Origin: Thermoplasmata archaeon
GTDB lineage: Archaea > Thermoplasmatota > Thermoplasmata > Thermoplasmatales > Thermoplasmataceae
NCBI GenBank assembly: GCA_021797025.1
Contig: JAKAAK010000094.1
Span: 1 to 10,882 of the forward strand
Reading direction: 5' to 3'
DNA length: 10,882 nucleotides
A model generated the notes under the pieces. That model was not told the origin of the DNA. It saw only the letters and a list, made by a program, of their open reading frames with translations, and did no database searches. Positions 1 to 7,254 of the stretch are shown in pieces. The translations under genes were made by a program, and so were the position numbers. The first letter of the stretch is position 1. The number at the start of each line of letters is the position of its first letter.

Positions 1-1
1 T

Positions 2-262
2 GCACAGAGTGGTGTATCCTTAGCAATATTCCAGAACATGGACAATCCTGAATATGTTAAGATTGTCTTCGGAGATAAGGATATTCCATCTGTATTTGCA
101 AAGTACAGGAAACCATTCAAGAAACCCGGAATGACGAAAGATAAGATAATAAAACTTGTAGATACAGGAACAGATATGATGCTTGCAGATTCCTTATCTG
201 ATACGCCATATAATGATAAAATGATGGATAAAGCCAATGAAGTACGAAATTCAAGCATTTAA
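2..262 (+). CDS. C-terminal fragment of unrecognised protein (runs off left edge)
   Basis: The frame is open from base 2 to a TAA at 260-262, so this is the last 86 residues of a gene that begins outside the window. The first methionine, at 38, lies inside the open frame and need not be a start. The visible part is hydrophilic, rich in Lys and Asp, without membrane segments or Cys motifs; it contains stretches such as KIVFGDKDIPSVFAKYRKPF and TKDKIIKLVDTGTDMM. I do not recognise the family. Base composition is clearly less AT-rich than the glycosyltransferase genes that follow, so it belongs to a different block. It is convergent with the glycosyltransferase operon ending at 614. It could be a normal chromosomal gene or the tail of a mobile-element protein. 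Confidence 0.5.
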   Translation, partial: AQSGVSLAIFQNMDNPEYVKIVFGDKDIPSVFAKYRKPFKKPGMTKDKIIKLVDTGTDMMLADSLSDTPYNDKMMDKANEVRNSSI

Positions 263-613
263 AAATAGGAAATTCGGTAGAATCAACCATCAATTTCCGC
301 CATAGTTAAAATGGAAAGATTTTTGTTTAACAATCACTATCCAACATCATCATTCAATCACCTCTGTAGGCAATATGTGGTAAAAAGCGGGAAATCAGGA
401 TATAATTGCCATAGTAATATGGGAGCTGACCACAATTCTATGTGTGTATCCTCCCTTGACGTAGAGAGAGTTATCTGTTTATATGGAATGTACATCATTG
501 AGAGAAAATTCTCTACGGTATTGCATATAAACTATGTCCCGTTGTCGCTTTTCTTCAGAATTTCAGAAATATTGCCCAATTCTCTCCAATTAAGTGCGGA
601 TATCATAGACACT
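263..613. other. Intergenic stretch with no convincing gene
   Basis: This is about 350 bp between two convergent genes. A plus-strand frame is open from an ATG at 311 to 646 (111 codons), but it overlaps the end of the minus-strand glycosyltransferase. Its product is unusually rich in Cys, His and Ser, matches no family I know, and has no evident TATA box or ribosome binding site. I treat it as chance or as decayed sequence. No tRNA, long inverted repeat, CRISPR-like repeat or T-rich terminator is evident on either strand. Confidence 0.4.
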
Positions 614-1522
614 CTAACTCTTATATATTTTAGAAAGTTTATATGAAATCAATAATATCTCAATCAATGTGTTTCTGTAAATTCTAATTTCGTTAATACC
701 TAATGACGAGCCACTTTTACCTTCGAATTCCATATTGCTTTCACAAAACTTCAATCCAGCGATTTTAAATTTTATTGATAAATCAAGGTCTTCACCACCG
801 TTTACAAAAGTTTCGTCGAATTTATATAATTTTAATATTTCTGGTTTTATAATTGATATAGGTTGTATAATTGGTAAGCACATTAATCTGTTTTTTACAG
901 GCAATAAATAATTTATAAAACTATTTGCCCTTACATTAATATATTTATACGTTTCTTTATAAATAGAAATTGAATTAGCAATGTACCTGCCTCTAAAATG
1001 CAATGGAAACATCCTATTTATAAATTTCATTTTATAAATTAAATTCAGTAATTTATTTATTTTATAAATACAAATTCTAGTTTCTCTATTTTTACCATTA
1101 TATTTTATTAACTTTGGAACAATTATATCTGCAGTCATATTATTTAATTTGTCTTTTAAAATTTTATAATTTATAGGATAAACATCGTCATTTGTTAATA
1201 TAATCCACTCTGGGTTTAATGTAAGGGCTTTTTCAATACCCACATTCATTGCGTGTGAAAAATTATAATATTCACCAGAAGATTCAACCAATATTATTGT
1301 ACTACCATAATATTTTTGTTTAATATTAACAGCATTTTCCCCTTTTGCATCGGCCGTTGGTACCACGACTATATTTTTATCGCCTTGTACAATATTAATC
1401 TTAACCTTGGCTTTTTCCATTTTAAATAGAAAATCAAACAATGATTTCGGTGTATCAAAGGAATTATAAAATTTCAAAATGTCTTTTGGATTTTGACTAA
1501 AATATAACTCAAGCTTGTCCAT
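614..1522 (-). CDS. GT2-like (GT-A fold) glycosyltransferase
   Basis: A 302-residue protein with the layout of a family 2 glycosyltransferase, which transfers a sugar from a nucleotide-sugar donor on the cytoplasmic side. A beta strand near residue 51 (IVVVPTAD) begins the nucleotide-binding fold. NDD at 111-113, after WIILT, occupies the metal-binding DxD position. NGGEDLDLS at 241-249 matches the GGxDxD-type acceptor and base motif. The first ~45 residues are an N-terminal extension, and there is no clear transmembrane helix, so it is probably cytosolic or peripheral. Its ATG overlaps the end of the upstream GT-C-like gene by 14 bp, and a GAGAGG lies 7 nt before the ATG, so translation is probably coupled. 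The gene is very AT-rich, typical of horizontally moving surface-polysaccharide genes. Sugar and linkage cannot be read from sequence. Confidence 0.85.
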   Translation of the reverse strand: MDKLELYFSQNPKDILKFYNSFDTPKSLFDFLFKMEKAKVKINIVQGDKNIVVVPTADAKGENAVNIKQKYYGSTIILVESSGEYYNFSHAMNVGIEKALTLNPEWIILTNDDVYPINYKILKDKLNNMTADIIVPKLIKYNGKNRETRICIYKINKLLNLIYKMKFINRMFPLHFRGRYIANSISIYKETYKYINVRANSFINYLLPVKNRLMCLPIIQPISIIKPEILKLYKFDETFVNGGEDLDLSIKFKIAGLKFCESNMEFEGKSGSSLGINEIRIYRNTLIEILLISYKLSKIYKS

Positions 1523-4103
1523 TCTTTTTCCTCTCTACGATATACATGGCAATATATATAAATATAATAGAAACAAATGTTGTCCATGTAATTATTATTG
1601 ACTCCGAGTGCGAAGTCTGGGGTTCAAAATTTATCGAGTAATTTTCATTACCATTTACTACAAAATAGTTTTCATTGAAATATTTATTATTAAAACTATT
1701 TGACAGTATCGTTCCGTTCATGGCCCATCCGGGGTTATATGCCATTGAGTATAAAATCAACAAATTTCCTTGATAAGGTAAATCTATTTTCCCTGAAGTT
1801 GGATTTGTAAAATTATACTTAACTTTCAACGGTTTCATCTCAGTGAGGTTATACAGATCTAAATGCATGTATACAAATGTTTGATTATTATGATTTGTAG
1901 CTTTTGAATATGTTGGAAAAATACAAGCATATGAAAAATTTTTTGGCGTTTTAAACATATCATTAAATCCTATTTGAGTTAAGTTTCCAGAAAAGGTCTG
2001 AGGTATATATGTCTCTACGACATTTCCACTATTATTATAGAATCTTATAGCTATATAAGAATTATTCAAATATTGTCCATTCATGCTATAATTTAAATCA
2101 TAATATGAATTATTTTTTAAATTGATTTTTTCATTTAAATTTACATAGGTCAAGGAAGACGGTATAGAAGAACCATATAAGGTATTGTTTTTTAACATTG
2201 TCCAGTTATTTTTTACACCTCCAAAATTAAATCCATGCCACTTATTATTAACAATATTCGAATTTCCTTTATACAGGAGTTTATTAAACTGTGTTGAATA
2301 TTTTATATTATTTATTGAATCATTATTATTCCATTTATATGCCGAAATAACGCCATTATAAAGATTATTTTTATAAATTGTAGCATTATCTATGTTTGCT
2401 ATGTTAGTAAAATATTTATCATTCTCAAACAATTTTGTCCAATTTTTGTAGCTGCCCTGAGGATTATATGTTAACTGCCACGGAAATCCTGCTGGAGTAA
2501 CTCTCGCTTTCCCGGTATAAGAAGAAACTGGGTCAGCTTTTATATATGGGCCATGATATAAGATTATATACTCAATTCCATAAAATGAAATACCAGCCGA
2601 AAATGATTCCGTATTATTACTAAGAAGTTGCTGCCAAAGATTGTTTGGCAATTGCGGGGAAGTTGTCCAAGTCATATATGAATATAACGCTTCCTTTGAC
2701 ATCGGGGCAGCTGGTAGCATTAATGTTCTATATTCCTGCGATATATTTGTATTATCATGGAACCATACAGCTATATCTTCTATATTATTTGGAATTTTAT
2801 ATTCGTTGTTTATATATTGGGGATTAGTTATATAGTCAGACACTGAGAAGATATTATCCTGCCTCCAATAATTAAAACTTGGTGTCAAAAATATAATTAA
2901 TATTAAAACAATGAGAAAAATTTTCAAGGCCTTACTATGCTGGGCATTCAATTTTTTAAAATGTTTTATATCTAGGTTTGAAAAGATAATAGTAGAATCA
3001 AAAATAATTAGAGCAAACAATATTGTAACTCCAAGAAAAGGTTCATATGCCGCCAATTCTGGTAATTTACTTGCTATTATAATAGTAAAATTATTTAATT
3101 TAAAATGAAAAAATGACCATGTAACTAAAATTATTATGGACTCTAATATTATTGAATAATGTAATGCATTAAATTTTGATTTTTCCTTCCGTGGTATTAG
3201 TACATATAATAAAATTAAAGATATGATTATTATAACGAAAAAATACCAATATGAAAAAGCAAATTGGCCATTAAAATTGTCCTGCAAATCGATCAAAGTA
3301 TCAGTATAGGATAGTATACCGCTTCCAATTACCTTATAACCATTACCTGACGCAAGTTTTATAATAATATTTAGAGTACCTGTTAAAAATGTGCTTATCA
3401 CAAAAAAAATTAAGAAAGAAGAAACTACAAACATTTTTTGTTTAACAGTATTATTTTTAGAGATTATATAAAATATAAATAAAAATATGAATATTGGCAA
3501 TATCCACATTGATATTTGTGGATTCCAAAAAAAAACATATGTATATATTAAGGAAAACAATAAAACAAACCTATACCCATAAACATTTTTAAAATCGAAA
3601 ATTCTTATTAATAAATAAATCAATAATGGGAAAAAAACATAAACAGTCAAAGTATCATTAATACTTCCTTCAAAAATTAAGCCAGCCGTAACAGGGTTAA
3701 AAACATATAAAATTGGCAAAAAAGTAGAAATCAATTTGTTATGGTTACAAATTAGTCCTGAAAGCTTGTACATTGAGAATTCTCCTACAATGAGCAAAGA
3801 AAACAACCATATCTTCTCAGCTAATCCAGGGTTTTTAAATATAACAGAGTAGATAAATATTATCAAGGCATATGGTAGCGAACTCCCCTGAAATCCAACG
3901 TTTTGATTAACCCAATTATAATAATAAATATCTAAATATAATTTTGGATAGATTGGAAAAGAACCTAGATCGGCAAAATCAAGATTATTGAGATTTAATA
4001 ATCCTCTAAAAGTAAGCAGAAGTAATGCTATGAACGTCAATGTAAAGACTAATCGGTAATCTCTAATTAATCTAGAAATCAAAGTTTTCAATATAAACTT
4101 CAT
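1509..4103 (-). CDS. Polytopic GT-C-like membrane glycosyltransferase (AftD-like architecture)
   Basis: An 864-residue membrane protein. Residues 1-410 hold about a dozen hydrophobic segments. Residues 411-830 form a large, Asn-rich, hydrophilic domain with many N-x-S/T sequons, probably outside the cell. A last membrane helix lies near 835-855, ending in the charged tail ERKKNGQA. The first loop after helix 1 holds acidic residues (LDFADLGSFPIYP, about 41-53), where GT-C enzymes place the catalytic Asp/Glu. YVFNPVTAGLIFEGSIND (133-150) and LAAYEPF (350-356, like the REPxKF motif) recall AftD-type proteins that use lipid-linked sugars. Family assignment at GT-C level is fairly safe; AftD-like is inference. 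It heads the operon with the GT2 gene. Its start matches a TATA-like box 25-33 nt upstream. An insertion sequence begins 34 bp before the ATG. Confidence 0.75.
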   Translation of the reverse strand: MKFILKTLISRLIRDYRLVFTLTFIALLLLTFRGLLNLNNLDFADLGSFPIYPKLYLDIYYYNWVNQNVGFQGSSLPYALIIFIYSVIFKNPGLAEKIWLFSLLIVGEFSMYKLSGLICNHNKLISTFLPILYVFNPVTAGLIFEGSINDTLTVYVFFPLLIYLLIRIFDFKNVYGYRFVLLFSLIYTYVFFWNPQISMWILPIFIFLFIFYIISKNNTVKQKMFVVSSFLIFFVISTFLTGTLNIIIKLASGNGYKVIGSGILSYTDTLIDLQDNFNGQFAFSYWYFFVIIIISLILLYVLIPRKEKSKFNALHYSIILESIIILVTWSFFHFKLNNFTIIIASKLPELAAYEPFLGVTILFALIIFDSTIIFSNLDIKHFKKLNAQHSKALKIFLIVLILIIFLTPSFNYWRQDNIFSVSDYITNPQYINNEYKIPNNIEDIAVWFHDNTNISQEYRTLMLPAAPMSKEALYSYMTWTTSPQLPNNLWQQLLSNNTESFSAGISFYGIEYIILYHGPYIKADPVSSYTGKARVTPAGFPWQLTYNPQGSYKNWTKLFENDKYFTNIANIDNATIYKNNLYNGVISAYKWNNNDSINNIKYSTQFNKLLYKGNSNIVNNKWHGFNFGGVKNNWTMLKNNTLYGSSIPSSLTYVNLNEKINLKNNSYYDLNYSMNGQYLNNSYIAIRFYNNSGNVVETYIPQTFSGNLTQIGFNDMFKTPKNFSYACIFPTYSKATNHNNQTFVYMHLDLYNLTEMKPLKVKYNFTNPTSGKIDLPYQGNLLILYSMAYNPGWAMNGTILSNSFNNKYFNENYFVVNGNENYSINFEPQTSHSESIIITWTTFVSIIFIYIAMYIVERKKNGQA
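1530..1535 (-). promoter_or_regulatory. Ribosome binding site for the downstream GT2 gene
   Basis: On the minus strand GAGAGG lies 7 nt before the ATG at 1522, inside the last codons of the GT-C-like gene. It supports the chosen start and internal initiation on a two-gene transcript. Confidence 0.6.
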
Positions 4104-4127
4104 TTATATTTATTATATATATCTTTT

Positions 4128-4136
4128 TATTATATT
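4128..4136 (-). promoter_or_regulatory. TATA-like box of the glycosyltransferase operon, coincident with IS target duplication
   Basis: The minus strand reads AATATAATA 25-33 nt upstream of the ATG at 4103, the normal place for an archaeal TATA box on a leaderless transcript. The same nine bases are the target-site duplication of the adjacent insertion sequence. Before insertion the sequence upstream was CCGAAA (now at 5201 onward), a plausible BRE. It has been replaced by the IS end, CCACACTC. The promoter may be weakened, or replaced by readthrough from the IS. Confidence 0.55.
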
Positions 4137-4154
4137 GAGTGTGGGATACTATTC
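4137..4154 (+). repeat. Left terminal inverted repeat
   Basis: GAGTGTGGGATACTATTC matches the reverse complement of 5174-5191 at 16 of 18 positions (mismatches at positions 11 and 14). The stop codon of the DUF2080 gene lies inside it. Confidence 0.9.
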
Positions 4155-4313
4155 CTTGTCTCTGGTAATTATAAGATAAACCTTCCTGCCAAGGAACTCC
4201 TTGGGGCAATCCACCTTCGCCCCTGATCCGAATTTTGTAACTGTTCTTTCTACAAACCCATATATTCCTTTTACTGTGATCTCTGTAGTCTCTTCTATCT
4301 TTACCTTATTCAT
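4149..4313 (-). CDS. Small DUF2080-type transposon-associated protein
   Basis: A 54-residue frame lying entirely inside the insertion sequence, from an ATG at 4313 to a TAG at 4149-4151 within the left inverted repeat. The product starts MNKVKIEETTEITV and has the core GFVERTVTKFGSGAKVDCPK (residues 19-38) followed by EFLGRKVYLIIT. This matches what I know of DUF2080, short archaeal proteins encoded beside transposases, with a conserved G-x-x-V-x-x-P-K then G-x-x-V pattern resembling a swapped-hairpin AbrB-like fold. Its function is not known; a DNA-binding regulator of transposition is a guess. It is divergent from the transposase, and a TATA-like run at 4334-4342 lies 21-29 nt upstream, fitting a leaderless transcript. 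That transcript would point into the glycosyltransferase operon. Confidence 0.8.
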   Translation of the reverse strand: MNKVKIEETTEITVKGIYGFVERTVTKFGSGAKVDCPKEFLGRKVYLIITRDKE

Positions 4314-4320
4314 AGTAATG

Positions 4321-4342
4321 TATATATACGTTGTATATATAT
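4321..4342. promoter_or_regulatory. Bidirectional TATA region of the insertion sequence
   Basis: TATATATA (4321-4328) lies 21-28 nt before the transposase ATG at 4349. TATATATAT (4334-4342) lies 21-29 nt before the DUF2080 ATG at 4313 on the other strand. The two divergent genes would each have a leaderless transcript from this 22-bp near-palindrome. Confidence 0.55.
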
Positions 4343-4348
4343 CTATCT

Positions 4349-5174
4349 ATGGGAAAGACCACCAGTGATGACATTCAGTACAAGCTTGAGGAGATCAACA
4401 GCATCCTTGGCAAGAAATATGCCCTGGAACATCCCAAAAAGGAAAGGGGCTGGAGAACCTATGAGAAGGAGTTTGCACAGAGAATTAGGATGGCCATGAA
4501 GGATCTTGATCCACTGGTGAATGAAGCTGTCTCAATGATAAGAATAGTTCCAAGAGCTGGGCATCCACATTCACTCTCACTGGAACAGAGGGTAAAGCTC
4601 CTCCTGATCAAGCAGCTTGTGGGTGAATCCAACAGGATGTTTGCAAACATGCTTGCCATATTCTCCATGCTATCAGGCATAGATGTATCATACAAAACTA
4701 TAGAAAGACTGCATTCAGATGATGAGGTTATAATTGCAGTACACAACCTTCATGTTTAAATCAAGGATGTACATTGCATTCGGATCATCCATGAAATCTG
4801 AGAGAAGTGCTTATGACATGGCAATGAAACTGTTATCATCAATTGGAATAGAGATGGATTCCATCAGGCTTGACCGGTACTATTCAACACCTTCATACAT
4901 GGACAAACTGGGAAAAACAAAGGTATTCGTCATACCAAAGAAGAATTCCACCCTGAACGGATCCCTGAAATGGAAAAACATCATGAAAGAATTCGTTGAG
5001 AATACCATGCCATACCTGGAAGAGTATCATAAGAGAAGCAATTCTGAATCTGGATTCGCTGCAGACAAGAAGATGCTTGGATGGAATATAGCACAGAGGA
5101 GGGATGACAGAATAGATAACGCACTATTCTGCACCGGCGTGTGGCACAATCTGTTCAATATTGGTAGATTTTAG
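4349..5174 (+). pseudogene. DDE transposase of the insertion sequence, internally deleted and frameshifted
   Basis: Two pieces in different frames make up one broken gene. The first, from ATG 4349 (MGKTTSDDIQYK...) to a TAA at 4757-4759, carries the N-terminal region ending SYKTIERLHSDDEVIIAVHNL. The second reopens near 4755 (FKSRMYIAFGSSMKSERS...) and ends at 5174. It holds RLDRYYS, the likely second catalytic Asp, and SNSESGFAADKKMLGW, which fits the Y/R-E-x6-K C-terminal signature of IS4/IS5-like DDE enzymes. The segment expected between them, which in such enzymes carries the first catalytic Asp, is missing. The break is therefore a deletion plus a frame change, not a single-base slip or programmed frameshift. 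The start at 4349 is preferred over the TTG at 4331 because of TATA spacing. Confidence 0.85.
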
Positions 5175-5191
5175 AATTGTGTCCCACACTC
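5174..5191 (-). repeat. Right terminal inverted repeat
   Basis: Read on the minus strand from 5191: GAGTGTGGGACACAATTC, 16 of 18 identical to the left end. The last base of the transposase stop codon (5172-5174) touches it. Confidence 0.9.
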
Positions 5192-5200
5192 TATTATATT
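5192..5200. repeat. 9-bp target-site duplication, right copy
   Basis: TATTATATT directly abuts the right inverted repeat and is identical to 4128-4136, which directly abuts the left one. Confidence 0.9.
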
Positions 5201-5234
5201 TCGGCTTTGGGAGAGATTCTTGGATACCGAGCGA

Positions 5235-5598
5235 TTAAACCGGTTCAATACTCTTAATCCTGCTTCTCTTGAATGTCCTCACTGCATTCCTAAGGTGGCA
5301 GTATGCAATGATGTATTTTCTCTTCCTTTCCTTGATGTCTATTGTCCTTTCAGTTTTCACCGTTGATCTATCCTAGTATGTGATCTTATAGCTCTTCCCG
5401 ACAATCAGCTTTGTTCTTTGGTCTCTCACCGGCCTTCTTTGATCCCGGATTATCCTTTATTGGCTCCCCAAGAAGAGCAAGGGAAAGATCATTGATCTGT
5501 TCTTTCAGCATTGGAAATGATCTCCATGCGTTCACGATCTTTTTCTTCATTGACCTGTTTATCCGTCTCCTGTATCCTTCCCTGAGTGCCGAGAGAAC
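5235..5598 (-). pseudogene. Decayed WYL-domain protein, C-terminal part
   Basis: From a TAA at 5235-5237 upstream on the minus strand, the frame reads ...KTERTIDIKERKRKYIIAYC, then HLRNAVRTFKRSRIKSIEPV. This fits a WYL domain, whose members share R-T-I, then Y-x-x-A-Y-C-x-x-R, then R-x-F-x-x-x-R-I. WYL proteins are ligand-sensing transcription regulators. An in-frame TAG interrupts it at 5373-5375. Further upstream the fold continues (LIVGKSYKITY) until about 5410, after which the natural continuation shifts to another frame (MKKKIVNAWRSFPMLKEQIN..., helical). At about 5598 the sequence becomes the antisense of an IS630 transposase, so the 5' part of the gene is lost. At least three lesions: truncation, frameshift, stop. 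The WYL call rests on motif recognition only. Confidence 0.6.
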
Positions 5599-5945
5599 AT
5601 CAATCAATACCCATGAAACTGGGATCACCTAAAAGGTATGATTATGTAAGAAAGAGAACGAAGAATATATTCGTTGCCGTTGAACCAAAAACTGGAAAGA
5701 GGATAACCCAGGTCACGAAAAGAAGGACAAAAAAGGATTTCGCTATGTTTGTGAAAGAGGTTCTTGACAAATACCCGAAGGCAAAGAAACTGTACATAAT
5801 CCTTGTCAATCTCAACACACATTTTGTATCCTCATTCGAAGAGACGTTCGGGAAAGAACATGCTACGCGCATACTGCAGAGGATTGAATTCCATTATACA
5901 CCAAAGCATGGCAGTTGGCTGAATGTTGCAGAGATAGAGATCAAC
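5598..5945 (+). pseudogene. IS630-family transposase remnant, part 1 (DDE domain)
   Basis: Translation gives IPMKLGSPKRYDYVRKRTKN, then IFVAVEPKTGKRI and EFHYTPKHGSWLNVAEIEIN, typical of the C-terminal half of IS630/Tc1-mariner-like DDE transposases. The N-terminal helix-turn-helix and first catalytic Asp are absent, since the fragment begins abruptly at about 5598. The second catalytic Asp, normally in a (D)NLNTH motif, is replaced by Val (ILVNLNTH, GTC at 5805-5807), one base from a GAC Asp codon. About two residues are missing near YDYVRKRTKN compared with the family. The final Glu (AEIEI) is present. After Asn at 5943-5945 the match stops and a TAG follows. The rest of the protein resumes at 7459, beyond an IS110 element. 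It is dead on several counts. Confidence 0.9.
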
Positions 5946-6073
5946 CTATATTAGATTAACGGGGGTCCAGGGGGGATCGATTGTAGATTGCCCGTGAGGC
6001 TTATTTTTCATGATCCAGTGGAAACGTTCCCCCCTCCCCCTTCCCAGTTAGGCAATCTGATCCTGTAAGGTTT
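5946..6073 (-). other. Non-coding right end of the IS110 element with interlocking inverted repeats
   Basis: This stretch follows the transposase stop. It contains two complementary pairs that interleave instead of nesting: G-runs at 5961-5965 and 5970-5975 with C-runs at 6029-6034 and 6036-6040, and AGATTGCC (5985-5992) with GGCAATCT (6051-6058). The order 1-2-1'-2' is that of a pseudoknot, or of two alternative hairpins. On the minus strand (the transposase sense) the run from 6045 to 6029 is strongly G-rich and could form a quadruplex. The role is unknown: a 3' end or terminator for the transposase transcript, or a recombinase contact region. Confidence 0.5.
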
Positions 6074-7234
6074 CTAGTTTTTCATCATTGAATACACATG
6101 GTAAAGCAGGCGTCTGGCAACAACGATATACGCCTGTTTCCTCTTCTTTCCCTTTCCTATCTCCCTTTCATATATCTTCAGGAATTCCTCGTTCTTGTGC
6201 TGGACAAGGCATCTGGCGCTTTCATAAACGGTATTTGACAGATAGGAATTGCTTATCTTCGAGATCCCGATAGCCTGATTCTTTCCTCCAGATCCTGACA
6301 TTATTGGTGCCTTGCCACCGTACGACTGAAGCTTGAGGGCAGAATCAAACTGCTTTATGTCACCAATTTCAGATACAATCGCTGCTGTATTCAATGGACC
6401 GATACCTTTCATATCATCTATTCGCTTCACGTTCTCATCATTTTTGGCCATGTCAAGGATCTTTTCTTCTATCTCCTTCAGGTGCTTCTTCTCTGACATC
6501 AGCCTTGAAACATTCTGCCTTATCCTGAATGCATATACACAATCCGTATCGGGTATGCCTATGGATTCCTCTGCAAGTTCAACAAGTTTCTGTGCATCTT
6601 CTCTTTTGTAATGGTTCCTGCTTGTTTTTTGCATGACATTCAATACTTTGTCAATGCCTGCCTTCATAATCAGGGATGGTGTTGTGAACTGATCCAGTAT
6701 GGCCATGGAGGTTTTCGATCCAATATCGGAAAACATATCCGTGAATTCTGGGAATCCACAGGCAAGATCACTGCCAATGATGTTTGTGATCCTTGTTATA
6801 TTCCTTGTCACGGATTGGTGCAGTCTGGTTAATCCAGACACAGCGTCTTTCCTGTGCACATGCCTGTCAAATGCTTTCTTATCCTTCCATGGTGCAGAAG
6901 CAAGCATTGATGCATCAACAGTATCTGATTTCTCCTTTCCGAGATTGGACATCTTCCTTGCATAATCCGTTACCCTTGGATCCACATATATCACCCTATA
7001 ACTGTTGGATTCAAGAAAATGGTGCAACGGAATATGATAATTTCCAGTAGGATTCATGAATATTCCCTTTACCTTATCGTTGTTGCTCCCCTCTATGGTT
7101 CTAAGCTTCTCAAGCAGTGTGTCAAAGCCTTTCCTGTTATTTGATATCTGCCCTCTCCACATTACCTTTTCATTCTCATTCTGCAGCTCAATCTGATGCA
7201 TCTTCTGATGCGTGTCTATTCCACAAGATAACAT
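6074..7234 (-). CDS. IS110-family transposase (DEDD recombinase)
   Basis: A 386-residue protein from ATG 7234. The same frame is open 51 bp further upstream, but family proteins begin close to the GIDTH motif and the upstream stretch belongs to the structured leader. The N-terminal RuvC-like domain shows GID (Asp7), NPTGNY (61-66), and KSDTVDAS (Asp104, Asp107). The middle is helical with a coiled-coil-like region (about 240-270). The C-terminal Transposase_20 domain shows GIGPLNTAAIVSEIGD (277-292) and APIMSGSGGK (309-318), with Ser313 in the position of the recombining serine. Such enzymes act with a bridge RNA to join a circular donor to a target. The expected Glu of the DEDD set is Asn61 here. 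Apart from that the frame is intact and of normal length. Confidence 0.93.
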   Translation of the reverse strand: MLSCGIDTHQKMHQIELQNENEKVMWRGQISNNRKGFDTLLEKLRTIEGSNNDKVKGIFMNPTGNYHIPLHHFLESNSYRVIYVDPRVTDYARKMSNLGKEKSDTVDASMLASAPWKDKKAFDRHVHRKDAVSGLTRLHQSVTRNITRITNIIGSDLACGFPEFTDMFSDIGSKTSMAILDQFTTPSLIMKAGIDKVLNVMQKTSRNHYKREDAQKLVELAEESIGIPDTDCVYAFRIRQNVSRLMSEKKHLKEIEEKILDMAKNDENVKRIDDMKGIGPLNTAAIVSEIGDIKQFDSALKLQSYGGKAPIMSGSGGKNQAIGISKISNSYLSNTVYESARCLVQHKNEEFLKIYEREIGKGKKRKQAYIVVARRLLYHVYSMMKN

Positions 7235-7254
7235 TTTATTCCTTTCCAGCCTGC

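Larger units (their letters stand above)
4137..5191 (+). mobile_element. 1055-bp DDE-type insertion sequence with DUF2080 gene and defective transposase
   Basis: Both ends are seen directly: imperfect terminal inverted repeats (4137-4154 and 5174-5191) flanked by a perfect 9-bp direct repeat, TATTATATT. Inside are two divergent genes, a minus-strand DUF2080-type small protein and a plus-strand transposase, separated by a TATA-rich interval. The transposase keeps the second Asp and the E-x6-K motif of IS4/IS5-like DDE enzymes but has lost a central segment, so this copy cannot move by itself. The clean target duplication shows it arrived by genuine transposition. I cannot name the subgroup from memory. 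Confidence 0.9.

Noticed and set aside
311..646. Plus-strand open frame of 111 codons
   Set aside because: No family resemblance, an odd Cys/His/Ser-rich product, no promoter or ribosome binding site, and overlap with the end of a well-supported glycosyltransferase.
4331..4351. TTG at 4331 as transposase start
   Set aside because: The ATG at 4349 has TATA spacing suited to a leaderless transcript; the TTG lies within the TATA-rich run.
4734..4759. Programmed frameshift in the DDE transposase
   Set aside because: The join also lacks the segment with the first catalytic Asp, so a deletion explains it; no slippery run is present.
5386..5628. Minus-strand 80-codon frame as a separate gene
   Set aside because: Its first ~10 codons are antisense of the IS630 remnant and its last part is out of frame with the WYL motif; it fits better as one decayed gene truncated at about 5598.
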